Assembly: GCF_003412455.1 (NCBI RefSeq) | Contig: NZ_QTJU01000005.1 | Location: 248,001-312,000 of the forward strand | DNA: 64,000 bases | Direction of reading: 5' to 3' | From: Deminuibacter soli | GTDB taxonomy: Bacteria; Bacteroidota; Bacteroidia; Chitinophagales; Chitinophagaceae | In this document: piece by piece, positions 8,057 through 17,302 of the stretch | Layout of the letters: each line of letters starts with the position of its first letter | Numbering within the stretch: the first letter of the stretch is position 1 | Translations under genes and position numbers: made by a program | The notes under the pieces: model-generated | What the model was told of the DNA's origin: nothing | What the model saw: the letters and a program-made list of their open reading frames with translations, nothing else | Databases searched by the model: none

Positions 8057-9520
8057 TTACAGGCGAACCAGTACAGCCAGTACCAGTCTTGATTCATGTT
8101 TAACCAGGTCGGGGCGCCAGTCTGCAGGAACCGGTGTTGTGGTATAACCTGTAGGCGAGGTTACGCCGCCATGGCCTGCGAAATAAGGCACATCGGCATT
8201 CCTGTTTACAAATTCAAGGCGCCAGGTAATATAATCGTTCGGCATCCAGTCGAACGTGGCAGAGCAATCAAAGCCATTGAATTTATCACCAGGGTTTGCG
8301 GTGAAAGGATGTGTACCTACTGTTTGCGTAGGGTTGTTTGGGTTGGGCAGCGGGCTGGCATCGCCTGTTGGCAGCAATACCAGGTAACGGCCGGGGTTGT
8401 GAATAAAACCACCACCAAGCGTTACGCCGATTGTGTTTTTGTTAAACCAAAGCCTGTTGTACACCATGCCGCTGATGAAGTTCTGTGACGGCTTGGAAGA
8501 ATCTCCGCCAAAGGGCTGCACACCACCACCATTTTCAAAACCCAGATCACCTGTAACGGAGAAGGCTGCACGGCTTAAGCCTTTTGACTGCGGTTTGTTG
8601 TAATAACGCAACAGGAAGCTGTTATCGGTATGGTAACGCTTTCTGCCTGGAATACCTGCTGCATCGGCACCGTAGTAGTTGTTAGACAATAACTGCAGGT
8701 ATTCTTTCGGGCGCCATAATACCTGGCCACCGAAGCCCGGCATTTCATTGAACTTGCCGTATGACTGCCAGCCGTTGATGATCCAGGGTTCTATCTTCAG
8801 TTTGTTGCTCAGGAAAATCTGTATACGCATACCGTTGAAGAACCACGGTGTATTGTCTGAAGTAAAGGATGGCTGGTAAGCCCAGTTCTCGTTGTTGTAG
8901 TAGCTGAACAAGCCAACGTACGACATGAATAAACCCATATCCACGTTAATGCCATGCAGCGCGTTGAAATGATACCCGCCGTATGCTTCGCTGATGTAGC
9001 GGTACACATTGGCGAGGTCGTACTGGCCACGATAAATGCTGTAATCGTTACGGGGCACCACTGTTGAGCGGGTGCCGAACTGCGTAACCAGTTTACCACG
9101 CACGTTGTTTGCATGAAACTCACCACCAATCACAATGTCAGAAACCTGGAACTCGTTGGTACGTGCAAGGGCGGTTGAGCCAACTACGGTATGATCAATG
9201 GGGTTGTGAAAGGAGTAGTTGTAGTTTCCATCGAACATAAAGATGGGGGTGAAATACCTGGTATCCAGCAAAGATTTATGCCTGCGGTCGTTACCGTTAA
9301 TCCAGCTGAAATCACCATCTGCAAAGGATTCACCTTTGGTAGTAACAGCAGCCGGCTCTTCATTTTTATCCAGCAGTGAGGGATTTTTTTTCAGGGAATC
9401 AAGTAGTTCCTTCTTTACCTCTTCTACAATAATCTGCCGTTCTGTTTTGGGTTCTGCAGTTTGTGCGTTCGCTATTACCGAACCAAGCACCAACGCGCCT
9501 GAGAGCAATTGCTTTTTCAT
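8057..9520 (-). CDS. OmpL-like (bbp2) outer membrane porin, kdp-linked
   Basis: 487 residues with a signal peptide (ending VIANAQ), a short charged coiled-coil-like stretch (ERQIIVEEVKKELLDSLKKN), then a beta-barrel rich in aromatic alternating strands (YFTPIFMFDGNYNYSFHNP, WFFNGMRIQIFLSNKLKIEPWIINGWQSYGKFN) and a C-terminal strand ending in a hydrophobic residue. This pattern is that of Putative beta-barrel porin-2. It sits directly after another barrel of the same type and the kdpFABC genes on the same strand, suggesting an outer-membrane entry route for K+ or an anion partner. The substrate is inference. Confidence 0.8.
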   Translation of the reverse strand: MKKQLLSGALVLGSVIANAQTAEPKTERQIIVEEVKKELLDSLKKNPSLLDKNEEPAAVTTKGESFADGDFSWINGNDRRHKSLLDTRYFTPIFMFDGNYNYSFHNPIDHTVVGSTALARTNEFQVSDIVIGGEFHANNVRGKLVTQFGTRSTVVPRNDYSIYRGQYDLANVYRYISEAYGGYHFNALHGINVDMGLFMSYVGLFSYYNNENWAYQPSFTSDNTPWFFNGMRIQIFLSNKLKIEPWIINGWQSYGKFNEMPGFGGQVLWRPKEYLQLLSNNYYGADAAGIPGRKRYHTDNSFLLRYYNKPQSKGLSRAAFSVTGDLGFENGGGVQPFGGDSSKPSQNFISGMVYNRLWFNKNTIGVTLGGGFIHNPGRYLVLLPTGDASPLPNPNNPTQTVGTHPFTANPGDKFNGFDCSATFDWMPNDYITWRLEFVNRNADVPYFAGHGGVTSPTGYTTTPVPADWRPDLVKHESRLVLAVLVRL

Positions 9521-9534
9521 TTGTCTGTTGAAAT

Positions 9535-10659
9535 TTAAAATCTTGCTGTTAAGCCAGCTACTATCAAAAAGTTGTTTTTTACGGGGTGCTGATCAGCAGA
9601 AACGTATACGCTGCCGGGCGACTGGAAGTACCTGCCTTCCACGCGGAACAATACATGCTGATCGATATTGAGGTTATAACACAAGCTCTCGCTATACGTA
9701 CTAAAGCCGGTTACATTGGTTACGGGCTGCAACAACACATCGTGCGGATCACTGAAATACTCTGCCCTTGCAGACAGGGAATGCACTTTGTTAAAGGCAT
9801 ATTTCACCGCGGCATTGGCCTGCCACCATTTGTCTTTACCGAGGCTATGATCTGCGAGGTGCCGCTGTTGTATGCCACCGTACACATCGGCAGACAGGCT
9901 GATTTTTTCACCCGGCTGCCAGTTGGCATATATGTCGGTGAAGTACCTGTTTTTAAAATCAGGATGTGTTTCAGAACCTTCGTTACCTGCATACACATTC
10001 CAGTCCAGGGCAAGGTTGCCGGTTGGTTTGTATTCGAGGTTGCTGCCGAAACCGAGCGGGTTGTTTATATCGTTGATCACCTGCCAGCCATTGAGCAGGT
10101 ACAGGTTGGCAGTAAGTTTTGCCGTAAGCGGTACGCTTACCCTTGCGCCTGTTAAATAGTACGGCACATTCTCGGCAGCCATGGATCTTGAGTACAGGAG
10201 CTGATCAAAAGAAATGGCCGATTCGTATGTGTAGGGCGAGGGCAGTACGCCCACATCCACCCATATGTTTTTACCTGCAAAAGGTTTAAAACCGATGTTG
10301 GCTTCTACCAGGTTACGGAGGGTTACTTTCTCGGCAGCATAGTTGGCATTCATGTAAGTACCAAAGCCCGGCGTTAACGTAGCCCTGAAACGGGCGGCCG
10401 TGTATTTGAGACTGATATAGGCCAGGTTGATGTTGATTTCATTGTGCCGTGAATTGGATACAACATACAACCTGTCTGATGTTTTGGGCTGGTTGCCATC
10501 GAATGCAAAATAGGCATCTACATAGCCTTCCAGCGTTAACCTGGCGGGCTGCGAAGTATCGCCGTTGAGCAACCCATTGTACAATACGGTTTGTGAACGT
10601 GCTTTTATAGCGGCGAGTATAAAAGCGGCGATCACCAGTATAATGCGGTAGTAATTCAT
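9535..10659 (-). CDS. Second OmpL-like (bbp2) porin, kdp-linked
   Basis: 374 residues from ATG 10659 (MNYYRIILVIAAFILAAIK, a good signal peptide ending ARSQ); an upstream in-frame start would put 36 unsuited residues before it. Beta-barrel with LTLEGYVDAYFAFDGNQP, ISFDQLLYSRSMAAENVPYYLTGARV and LLNGWQVINDINNPLGFGSNLEYKP, the same family as the next gene (14 bases downstream) though clearly diverged, so probably an old duplication. Co-directional with kdpC, 128 bases away. Likely an outer-membrane channel. Confidence 0.8.
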   Translation of the reverse strand: MNYYRIILVIAAFILAAIKARSQTVLYNGLLNGDTSQPARLTLEGYVDAYFAFDGNQPKTSDRLYVVSNSRHNEININLAYISLKYTAARFRATLTPGFGTYMNANYAAEKVTLRNLVEANIGFKPFAGKNIWVDVGVLPSPYTYESAISFDQLLYSRSMAAENVPYYLTGARVSVPLTAKLTANLYLLNGWQVINDINNPLGFGSNLEYKPTGNLALDWNVYAGNEGSETHPDFKNRYFTDIYANWQPGEKISLSADVYGGIQQRHLADHSLGKDKWWQANAAVKYAFNKVHSLSARAEYFSDPHDVLLQPVTNVTGFSTYSESLCYNLNIDQHVLFRVEGRYFQSPGSVYVSADQHPVKNNFLIVAGLTARF

Positions 10660-10787
10660 GTTATCAATAGTTAAACAAACCGGGAGCAGCTGCAGGCAAG
10701 GGTTTAGGGCTTGCAAAAACAGCAGCCATTGATCATACAACAGGCAGGTCAACAAAACAGCCTGCAACCACTGCCGGTTTGATTGTA

Positions 10788-11351
10788 TTATTTCAGCTTA
10801 TCCAGTGCTACGTTCAGTTTCAATACATTTACTTTTGAAGGGCCGAGCATACCCAGGAGGGGTTTCCGGATGCTTGCATCTACCAGCTGGCGCACGGCAG
10901 CAGCGGGCATTTTGCGTGCAGCAGCCACACGGGTGATTTGCACATAAGCACCTTCAGGTGAAATATCGGGATCAAGGCCACTGCCTGATGCGGTTACCAG
11001 TTCGGCAGGGATTTCATTTTTCTCCACACCGGGATTGTGTACGAGGAAGGTGTCGATGCGATCCTGTACGGTTTTGAGATAATCAGGGTTAGAAGGCCCT
11101 TTGTTTGAACCGCCCGAGCCGGCAGCATTGTAGTCTACCGCAGAAGGGCGGCCCCAGAAATATTTATCGGCTGTGAACTTCTGCCCTATATTGGCGTAAC
11201 CCACTACTTTGCCGTTTACCATTACTTTTTCACCATCACCGCCGCCGGGAGCAAGTTTACCAACAGCTGCAATAAGCAGCGGGTAAATGCCTGCAAACAA
11301 CACCAGGCAAGCCACGGTTATTTTTATTGAGGGGAGCAAATACTTTTTCAT
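10788..11351 (-). CDS. kdpC: K+-transporting ATPase subunit KdpC
   Basis: 187 residues from ATG 11351 (MKKYLLPSIKITVACLVLFAGIYPLLI, one N-terminal TM helix). Contains the KdpC hallmarks FWGRPSAVDYNAAGSGGSNKGPSNPDYL, ELVTASGSGLDPDISPEGA and the Q-ITRVAAARKM segment. KdpC is the single-span periplasm-facing subunit that stabilises the KdpFABC complex and raises ATP affinity. It follows kdpB by 76 bases. Length is standard for the family. Confidence 0.97.
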   Translation of the reverse strand: MKKYLLPSIKITVACLVLFAGIYPLLIAAVGKLAPGGGDGEKVMVNGKVVGYANIGQKFTADKYFWGRPSAVDYNAAGSGGSNKGPSNPDYLKTVQDRIDTFLVHNPGVEKNEIPAELVTASGSGLDPDISPEGAYVQITRVAAARKMPAAAVRQLVDASIRKPLLGMLGPSKVNVLKLNVALDKLK

Positions 11352-11427
11352 GTTACGAAAGTTTAAACTGAGCTGCGCGCTTCGAGCCGCATGCTTCGAA
11401 CAATACAATTCTTATTAACTGAGCCGG

Positions 11428-13482
11428 TTACATAAATACACCCAGCAGCAGATCGAGCAGTTTGATACCAATGAATGGTGCAACAACACCACCTACACCA
11501 TATAGCAGCAGGTTGCGGCGCAGCAGCGCACTTGCGCCGATGGGTTTGTAAGCCACGCCACGCAAAGCCAGCGGAATAAGGATAGGAATGATGAGTGCAT
11601 TGAAAATAACCGCCGCCAGTATCGCTGTTTCGGGGCTTTTCAGGTGCATCACATTCAAACCCTGCAGGGCCGGAATAGATGTAATGAAGAGCGCAGGCAC
11701 AATGGCGAAATACTTGGCCACGTCGTTCGCAATGGAGAAGGTAGTGATGGTACCGCGTGTAATGAGCAGCTGTTTACCGATCTCTACAATTTCAATGAGC
11801 TTGGTGGGGTCATTGTCAAGGTCGACCATGTTACCGGCTTCTTTTGCAGCCTGTGTACCGCTGTTCATGGCTACGCCAACATCGGCCTGTGCCAGTGCGG
11901 GTGCGTCGTTGGTACCATCGCCCATCATTGCCACCAGCTTGCCACTCACCTGTTCTTTTTTGATGTAGTTCATTTTATCTTCCGGCTTGGCCTCTGCAAT
12001 AAAATCATCTACACCTGCTTTGCCTGCAATGAATTTTGCGGTGAGGGGGTTATCACCTGTTACCATCACGGTTTTTACGCCCATTTTGCGCAGGCGTTCA
12101 AAACGTTCCTGTATGCCGGGTTTAATAATATCCTGCAGCTCAATAACACCCAGCACCTGTTCGTTGCGGCTTACCACCAGCGGTGTACCGCCATTTGAGG
12201 CGATGTCGCGTACCCTGTCTGCCGTATCTTTCGGGAAGTTGTTGCCTGCTTTGGTTACCAGGTTGCGGATGGCATCGAATGCACCTTTGCGTACACGGAT
12301 ACCTGAAGGCAGATCAATACCACTGCTTCTTGTTTCTGCGGTAAATTCTATAAAACGCGCACCATTGGTTGAATAGGCGTGGCCATTGATGCCGCCTGCC
12401 AGTTCAATGATGGATTTACCTTCCGGTGTTTCATCTGCCAGGGAAGCCAGCACACAGGCTTCGGTAAAGCTGTTGTCATCTACACCGGCTGTGGGCCAGA
12501 AATGGGTGGCTTTGCGGTTACCGATGGTGATGGTACCTGTTTTATCGAGCAGCAGCACATCTACGTCACCTGCAGTTTCTACTGCCTTACCGCTTTTGGT
12601 GATCACGTTGGCACGCAGCGCCCTGTCCATGCCGGCAATACCAATGGCACTCAGTAAACCACCGATGGTAGTGGGTATCAGACAAACGAACAGGGAGATA
12701 AAAGCAGCGATGCTGATGGTGGTGTTTGCATAGTCGGCGAAAGGCTTCAGTGTTACACACACGATCACGAAGATGAGTGTGAAGCTGGCCAGCAGGATGG
12801 TTAAGGCAATTTCATTAGGGGTCTTCTGCCGTGAAGCACCTTCTACCAGTGCAATCATTTTGTCGAGAAAGCTTTCACCAGGTTCGGTGGTTACTTTCAC
12901 TTTAATTTTATCGCTGAGCACTTTGGTGCCGCCGGTTACAGATGATTTGTCGCCACCCGCTTCACGTACTACGGGCGCGCTTTCGCCGGTAATGGCGCTT
13001 TCATCAATGGTGGCCAGGCCCTGTATAATTTCACCATCCATGGGAATGGTATCGCCTGCTTCGCAGATAAACACATCACCTTTCTGCAACTGTGAGGAAG
13101 GCACGGTTCTTATTTCATCGGTGAAGATCCCGCCTGCTGCCATGAGTTTTTTAGCAGGTGTTTCTTCCCTGGTTTTGCGCAGGCTATCGGCCTGGGCTTT
13201 ACCACGTGCCTCTGCAATGGCTTCCGCAAAATTGGCGAACAGCAGGGTAAGCAGTAAAATGATAAATATGGCGAGATTATATCCAAAACTGCCAACAGTA
13301 GCATCTTTTACCCGGAACGACCAGGCGGTAACAAACAGCATGATGGCAGTACCCAGTTCTACGGTAAACATTACCGGGTTGCGGAACATGCTTTTAGGAT
13401 TCAGTTTAACAAAAGACTGTTTCAGCGCAGGCATCACCAGTTCTTTTGCAAACAATGCGTTATTCGGTTTCATTTTCTTCAA
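11428..13482 (-). CDS. kdpB: K+-transporting P-type ATPase subunit KdpB
   Basis: 684 residues. P-type ATPase with phosphatase loop TGES (165-168), the phosphorylated aspartate in DKTGTIT (Asp313), and hinge [24 protein letters not shown] helices cluster near 40-85, 225-285 and in the last 100 residues, including the [17 protein letters not shown] segment typical of KdpB. It is the energising subunit of KdpFABC. Note the 136-base gap from kdpA, which contains a structured repeat (13526-13601), unusual inside a kdp operon. Confidence 0.98.
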   Translation of the reverse strand: MKKMKPNNALFAKELVMPALKQSFVKLNPKSMFRNPVMFTVELGTAIMLFVTAWSFRVKDATVGSFGYNLAIFIILLLTLLFANFAEAIAEARGKAQADSLRKTREETPAKKLMAAGGIFTDEIRTVPSSQLQKGDVFICEAGDTIPMDGEIIQGLATIDESAITGESAPVVREAGGDKSSVTGGTKVLSDKIKVKVTTEPGESFLDKMIALVEGASRQKTPNEIALTILLASFTLIFVIVCVTLKPFADYANTTISIAAFISLFVCLIPTTIGGLLSAIGIAGMDRALRANVITKSGKAVETAGDVDVLLLDKTGTITIGNRKATHFWPTAGVDDNSFTEACVLASLADETPEGKSIIELAGGINGHAYSTNGARFIEFTAETRSSGIDLPSGIRVRKGAFDAIRNLVTKAGNNFPKDTADRVRDIASNGGTPLVVSRNEQVLGVIELQDIIKPGIQERFERLRKMGVKTVMVTGDNPLTAKFIAGKAGVDDFIAEAKPEDKMNYIKKEQVSGKLVAMMGDGTNDAPALAQADVGVAMNSGTQAAKEAGNMVDLDNDPTKLIEIVEIGKQLLITRGTITTFSIANDVAKYFAIVPALFITSIPALQGLNVMHLKSPETAILAAVIFNALIIPILIPLALRGVAYKPIGASALLRRNLLLYGVGGVVAPFIGIKLLDLLLGVFM

Positions 13483-13525
13483 TTAAGGTGGAATGGTTTT
13501 GTACGGCGGTTACATCAGGCCATCC

Positions 13526-13601
13526 AGTTAAGTTCTTTTGTCTTTTTTTTCAACGCAAAGGCGCAAAGAAAAAATCACAGGACGCACAGAGGCGCTTAAC
13601 T
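13526..13601. repeat. Inverted-arm repeat element between kdpA and kdpB
   Basis: Outer arms AGTTAAG (13526-13532) and CTTAACT (13595-13601) enclose a T-rich stretch and repeated words AACGCAAAG, GCGCAAAG, ACGCACAGAG. Similar CACAAAG/CACAGAG wording is present at 37972-38052 next to proA. Looks like a degenerate intergenic repeat family that has settled inside the kdp operon. Confidence 0.55.
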
Positions 13602-13618
13602 GAATTGGCCCTGACTGT

Positions 13619-15331
13619 TTACATACTGAAATATTCTGCCAGCGGGCCCAGTGCCAATGCCGGGAAATACGACAGGGCATTGATGATAAGAATCACCGCA
13701 AACGTCATTGCACCGAATGTGAGTGAATCTGTTTTTAATGTACCGGCCGATTCGGGTATATATTTTTTATTGGCGAGTATACCTGCAATGGCCACAGGAC
13801 CAATAATAGGCAGGAAGCGCGCCAGTATTAATACGATGCCTGTTGAAACGTTCCAGAAAATATTGTTGTCGCCCAGTCCTTCAAAGCCACTGCCGTTGTT
13901 GGCGTTGGACGAAGTGAATTCGTACAGCATTTCGGAGAAGCCATGGTAGCCGGGGTTGTTGAGCCAGCCGGATGGTTTCACCGACCAGGCCATATCGGGA
14001 TGATGCGCCACGAAATAAGCTGCCAGCGCGGCACCTGCTTTAATGAGAAAGGCAGAGAGCAAGGTTACCAGCGCAGCAATTTTTACTTCACGCGCTTCTA
14101 CCTTGTGGCCCATAAATTCGGGTGTTCGGCCTACCATTAATCCTGATATAAATACGGCGATAATGATGTAGATAAAATAGTTGAGTATGCCCACGCCGCA
14201 GCCGCCGTAAAAGGCATTGATCATCATGCCGAGCATTTGCATTAAGCCAGACATAGGCATGGAACTGTCGTGCATGGAGTTGACCGAACCGGTAGAGATA
14301 ATGGTGGTAATAATACTCCAGTAGCCCGTACTTGCCGGACCAAAGCGCACTTCCTTACCTTCCATGGCACCTGTGCTTTGACTTACGCCGAGCCTGGCAA
14401 TGGCAGGGCTGCCATGCACTTCGCTTACAACGGTGGGCACCAGCAAACACAGCATACCGATGGTCATGATACCGAAAATAACCCAGGCCAGTTTTTTGCG
14501 GCGAATATAAAAGCCCATAGCAAAAATCATGGCCATTGGCAGCAGGGTTTGACCGATCAGCTGCAGCATGTTGGTAAAGTAGCTGGGGTTCTCGAGCGGG
14601 TGCGCAGAGTTGGCGCCAAACCAGCCGCCGCCATTGGTGCCGAGGTGTTTAATGGCAATCATGCCGGCAGCCGGGCCGCGTGATACATTAACCGTATCAC
14701 CCTGCAGTGTAACAATGGTATCCTTGCCTGCAAAGCTGGCAGGTGTGCCGTTGAACACCTGGAACACCGCCCAGATGATACACAAAGGCAGCAATATGCG
14801 GGTGAGTGATTTGATAAAGAAGAGCCAGAAATTACCAATGTTGTTGGTTGTTTTTTCGCGGATGGCATTCAGCAAACCAACCAGTGCGGCGATACCAGTA
14901 GCAGCACTTACAAACTGCAGGAAGGTAACTACTGCCAGCTGTGTAAGGTAGGTAACACCTGTTTCGCCTGAGTAGTGCTGCAGATCGCAGTTAACCAGGA
15001 AACTGATGGCCGTATTAAAAGCCAGGTCAGGCGTTTGCCCTGGGTTGCCATCGGGGTTCAGCGGCAGCCTGTTCTGCACCAGCAGCATTACAAAGGCATA
15101 TACCAGCCAAACCAGGTTCACGGTAAGCAGCGCTTTGAGGAAAGATTTCCAATCCATCTTCTTAGTTGGGTCAATGCCACAAAACCGGAAGATCAAACGT
15201 TCAAGCGGGCCCATAAAATCGGTGCTATTCTTTTCACCTGCAAACACCTTTGCAATGTAACGCCCCAGTGGAACGGCCAATGCAACGGAGAGCAGGAAAG
15301 TGACTACAACACCTAAAATTTCAGCATTCAT
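13619..15331 (-). CDS. kdpA: K+-transporting ATPase subunit KdpA
   Basis: 570 residues, about ten TM helices, a member of the K+-channel-like superfamily. Selectivity-filter segments are visible: TAISFLVNCDLQHY, HLGTNGGGWFGANSAHP and the later SSNANNGSGFEGLGDNNIFWN. It binds and passes K+ into the KdpB pump. Standard length. kdpF lies 18 bases upstream on the same strand. Confidence 0.98.
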   Translation of the reverse strand: MNAEILGVVVTFLLSVALAVPLGRYIAKVFAGEKNSTDFMGPLERLIFRFCGIDPTKKMDWKSFLKALLTVNLVWLVYAFVMLLVQNRLPLNPDGNPGQTPDLAFNTAISFLVNCDLQHYSGETGVTYLTQLAVVTFLQFVSAATGIAALVGLLNAIREKTTNNIGNFWLFFIKSLTRILLPLCIIWAVFQVFNGTPASFAGKDTIVTLQGDTVNVSRGPAAGMIAIKHLGTNGGGWFGANSAHPLENPSYFTNMLQLIGQTLLPMAMIFAMGFYIRRKKLAWVIFGIMTIGMLCLLVPTVVSEVHGSPAIARLGVSQSTGAMEGKEVRFGPASTGYWSIITTIISTGSVNSMHDSSMPMSGLMQMLGMMINAFYGGCGVGILNYFIYIIIAVFISGLMVGRTPEFMGHKVEAREVKIAALVTLLSAFLIKAGAALAAYFVAHHPDMAWSVKPSGWLNNPGYHGFSEMLYEFTSSNANNGSGFEGLGDNNIFWNVSTGIVLILARFLPIIGPVAIAGILANKKYIPESAGTLKTDSLTFGAMTFAVILIINALSYFPALALGPLAEYFSM

Positions 15332-15349
15332 ATTCTAATGGTTGTACAG

Positions 15350-15430
15350 TTAAAATTTCTCGGGTTTAAGTAAAACGTATACCAGGTAAATGAAAACCAG
15401 TATCGATAAAATAAGCAACGCATTCATCAT
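15350..15430 (-). CDS. kdpF: KdpF small membrane subunit
   Basis: 26 codons plus stop on the minus strand: starts MMNALLI, one hydrophobic helix, ends LLKPEKF. Size, single TM helix and the KPEKF-type tail fit KdpF, the peptide that stabilises KdpABC; position directly before kdpA is canonical. ATG at 15427 is an equally good start. Confidence 0.9.
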   Translation of the reverse strand: MMNALLILSILVFIYLVYVLLKPEKF

Positions 15431-15469
15431 AACATTCAAAATTTAAAAGCTTCACAAAAAGGTTAGGTG

Positions 15470-15553
15470 TTATATCCTGTCGAAGAAATCGATGGCTTTG
15501 AAGAACACCACAAAACAAATAAGGGCAATTGCGAGATACACTAAGGCTATCAT
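15470..15553 (-). CDS. 27-residue single-TM peptide upstream of kdpF
   Basis: Open frame MIALVYLAIALI...AIDFFDRI followed by TAA, 27 codons. It is one hydrophobic helix with an acidic-basic tail, placed 39 bases before kdpF and 10 bases after the 120-aa gene, all on the same strand. Its size and hydrophobicity resemble KdpF but the tail differs. It may be a second small subunit or regulator of the pump, or a leader peptide. Support is positional and compositional only. Confidence 0.55.
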   Translation of the reverse strand: MIALVYLAIALICFVVFFKAIDFFDRI

Positions 15554-15563
15554 ATATGCTGTT

Positions 15564-15926
15564 TTATAAACCTGACTTCAATACCTGTTGTACATACAGC
15601 GAGTGCAGTGTTACAGGCATCTGTGACTGAATGTGCTGCCATTCTCCTTTGCTGCAGCAGCAACGCATGGATGAGATGGCGTATACAAATACATTTTCAA
15701 TGGCGTTGCGGGTAAGGTTGTTGCCTTTTACATACAACTGCTCGGCCAGGCACATACAGTGCTTCACCATTTCCAGCTGGTGGATGGCCACCATTTTGTT
15801 GGTGTACTCGGTAAAAATGCGCACGCTGCCCAGTACATTGCCAAAGGATTTCACCATTTTCAGTTCTGCACCAATGGCTGGCAGTTCATCTGCAAGCAGG
15901 GCCGGTACTTCATATTGGTTCATCAT
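15564..15926 (-). CDS. Conserved kdp-associated protein of unknown function (120 aa)
   Basis: 120 residues, no signal peptide, helical, soluble. It contains a cysteine-rich patch (HCMCLAEQ around 57-64 and SSMRCCCSKGEW around 89-100) and the segment VKGNNLTRNAIENVFVYAISS. I recall similar short proteins beside kdp genes in Bacteroidota (a DUF7674-type family), but could not verify this. It precedes the small peptide and kdpF, so is probably the first or second gene of the operon. The clustered cysteines suggest metal or redox sensing; this is a guess. Confidence 0.7.
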   Translation of the reverse strand: MMNQYEVPALLADELPAIGAELKMVKSFGNVLGSVRIFTEYTNKMVAIHQLEMVKHCMCLAEQLYVKGNNLTRNAIENVFVYAISSMRCCCSKGEWQHIQSQMPVTLHSLYVQQVLKSGL

Positions 15927-15939
15927 ATAAAAAATATTA

Positions 15940-16194
15940 TTATGCTATGAGGTGATACAGCAAACCACAAATAGCCACGCAACGCAGCACGGTGAGAAAA
16001 ATCCTGTAAGGACTGCCAAACAACCTGCTGCTCAACCTGCGTTTCATTGTTGTGATTTTGACAACAATGGGGTCAAACGATATACCTGCAGGCCGCTTTC
16101 TGTTAAAAAAAGAATACACCTGATTGATTCCCAGCATATTGAAGAACAAAATAATCCATGCCAGTGCTGAGAAAGACAGGAGCAACCCTTTCAA
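15940..16194 (-). CDS. Putative 84-aa two-helix membrane protein
   Basis: Frame from a TTG at 16194: hydrophobic helix (LLLSFSALAWIILFFNMLG), a basic loop rich in Lys and Arg (FNRKRPAGISF, TMKRRLSSRLFG), second helix (IFLTVLRCVAICGLLYHLI). Ends 13 bases before the 120-aa gene. No ATG start before residue 20 (MLGINQV), so start and reality are uncertain; the topology is that of a small inner-membrane protein. No family recognised. Confidence 0.4.
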   Translation of the reverse strand: MKGLLLSFSALAWIILFFNMLGINQVYSFFNRKRPAGISFDPIVVKITTMKRRLSSRLFGSPYRIFLTVLRCVAICGLLYHLIA

Positions 16195-16382
16195 AATGGA
16201 AAGGTTTTTATCATAATGAAAACGCGGGCCATGTGAAAATGCACAGCCCGGGCCTGTTGTTTAACCCTTGACATTGCATTTTATATCTATTACTTTTATA
16301 TAAGCTGTGCATATACACCCAAACCCGCTCCCCTTTCAAGAACAGCCGCCCTAGGTTCTTAGTCTACAGAATACATAATGCT

Positions 16383-17297
16383 ATGAGTTTTCCATTTGAC
16401 ACAACGCTGATACCGGATGCGTCTGCCGAAATAGCGCCATCTGATTATAATTTTATACAGACCATTGCTGCCAATATCAAGAGAGGCAGGTGTATCCTGT
16501 TTTTGGGTGCAGGGGTAAATTATTGCAGTGACGAAAATGAAAAACTGTACAAACGGGAGCAGCGGCCACCCACCGGCTGGGAGCTGGCACAGTTAATAAA
16601 AGCCGAACTGGTACACCGCGATATGCTGAAAGACACCGCCAACCTCAGCGAAATAGCCCAGTATCACGAACTGGAACAGGGATCGTTTGATTCACTCACC
16701 GACCTGCTGACCAAAGAAATCAAAACAGGCAAATCGCCTTCTCCCCTGTTGTATTACCTGGCCAGCATGCCCTTTCAGTATGTAATGACCACCAATTACG
16801 ATCAGCTGTTTGAAACAGCTTTGCGCGCTGTGAAGAAAGAACCCTATGTGGGTGTATACAACCGCCAGCGCGATAAGCTGACCTTTGATGTGCCGCCCAA
16901 CCAGATTACCACCGAAAAGCCCTTTGTATACAAAGTGCATGGCGATATCGATTCCAGGTCATCTATCGTGATCACGGATGAGGATTATATACAATTCATT
17001 TTACGCATGAGTGATAAGGAAAACTACAATCCCATTCCGCAATCCTTCACCGATGCGCTTACCAGCAAATCCATCCTGTTTATCGGTTACCGGCTGATGG
17101 ATTATAACCTGCGCCTGTTGTTTAAAACACTTCGCTGGGGCCGCGACCCGATTACCCTGCCCAAGAACTATTCCATTGACCCCGCTCCCAACCACCTGAT
17201 TCAACTGCTGTTTGAAGACAATTACAAAACACACTTTATTGTATTAGACGCCTGGAAGATTATACCGCTGCTGTACAAGGAAGTGACCAAAGAATAA
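16383..17297 (+). CDS. SIR2-like domain protein, probable NADase effector
   Basis: 304 residues, cytoplasmic. A SIR2_2-type Rossmann fold is visible: nucleotide-binding ILFLGAGVN (38-46), VMTTNYDQLFE (134-144), the catalytic-type histidine in YKVHGDID (His186), and FIGYRLMDYNLRLLF (233-247). The spacing matches SIR2-like effectors of prokaryotic defence systems (DSR, Thoeris ThsA, Avs5), which hydrolyse NAD+ on infection, rather than deacetylases: no zinc-binding cysteine quartet is visible. It ends five bases before the STAND ATPase gene, so the two are almost certainly co-expressed and functionally paired. NADase activity is inference. Confidence 0.85.
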   Translation: MSFPFDTTLIPDASAEIAPSDYNFIQTIAANIKRGRCILFLGAGVNYCSDENEKLYKREQRPPTGWELAQLIKAELVHRDMLKDTANLSEIAQYHELEQGSFDSLTDLLTKEIKTGKSPSPLLYYLASMPFQYVMTTNYDQLFETALRAVKKEPYVGVYNRQRDKLTFDVPPNQITTEKPFVYKVHGDIDSRSSIVITDEDYIQFILRMSDKENYNPIPQSFTDALTSKSILFIGYRLMDYNLRLLFKTLRWGRDPITLPKNYSIDPAPNHLIQLLFEDNYKTHFIVLDAWKIIPLLYKEVTKE

Positions 17298-17302
17298 CCG
17301 CC

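Noticed and set aside
9586-10155. 189-codon plus-strand frame inside the second porin
   Set aside because: Shadow of the porin coding strand; the minus-strand product has a signal peptide and barrel pattern.
16195-16382. Retron or other RNA element upstream of the SIR2 gene
   Set aside because: No reverse transcriptase gene nearby and no convincing paired structure beyond a short GC-rich stem.
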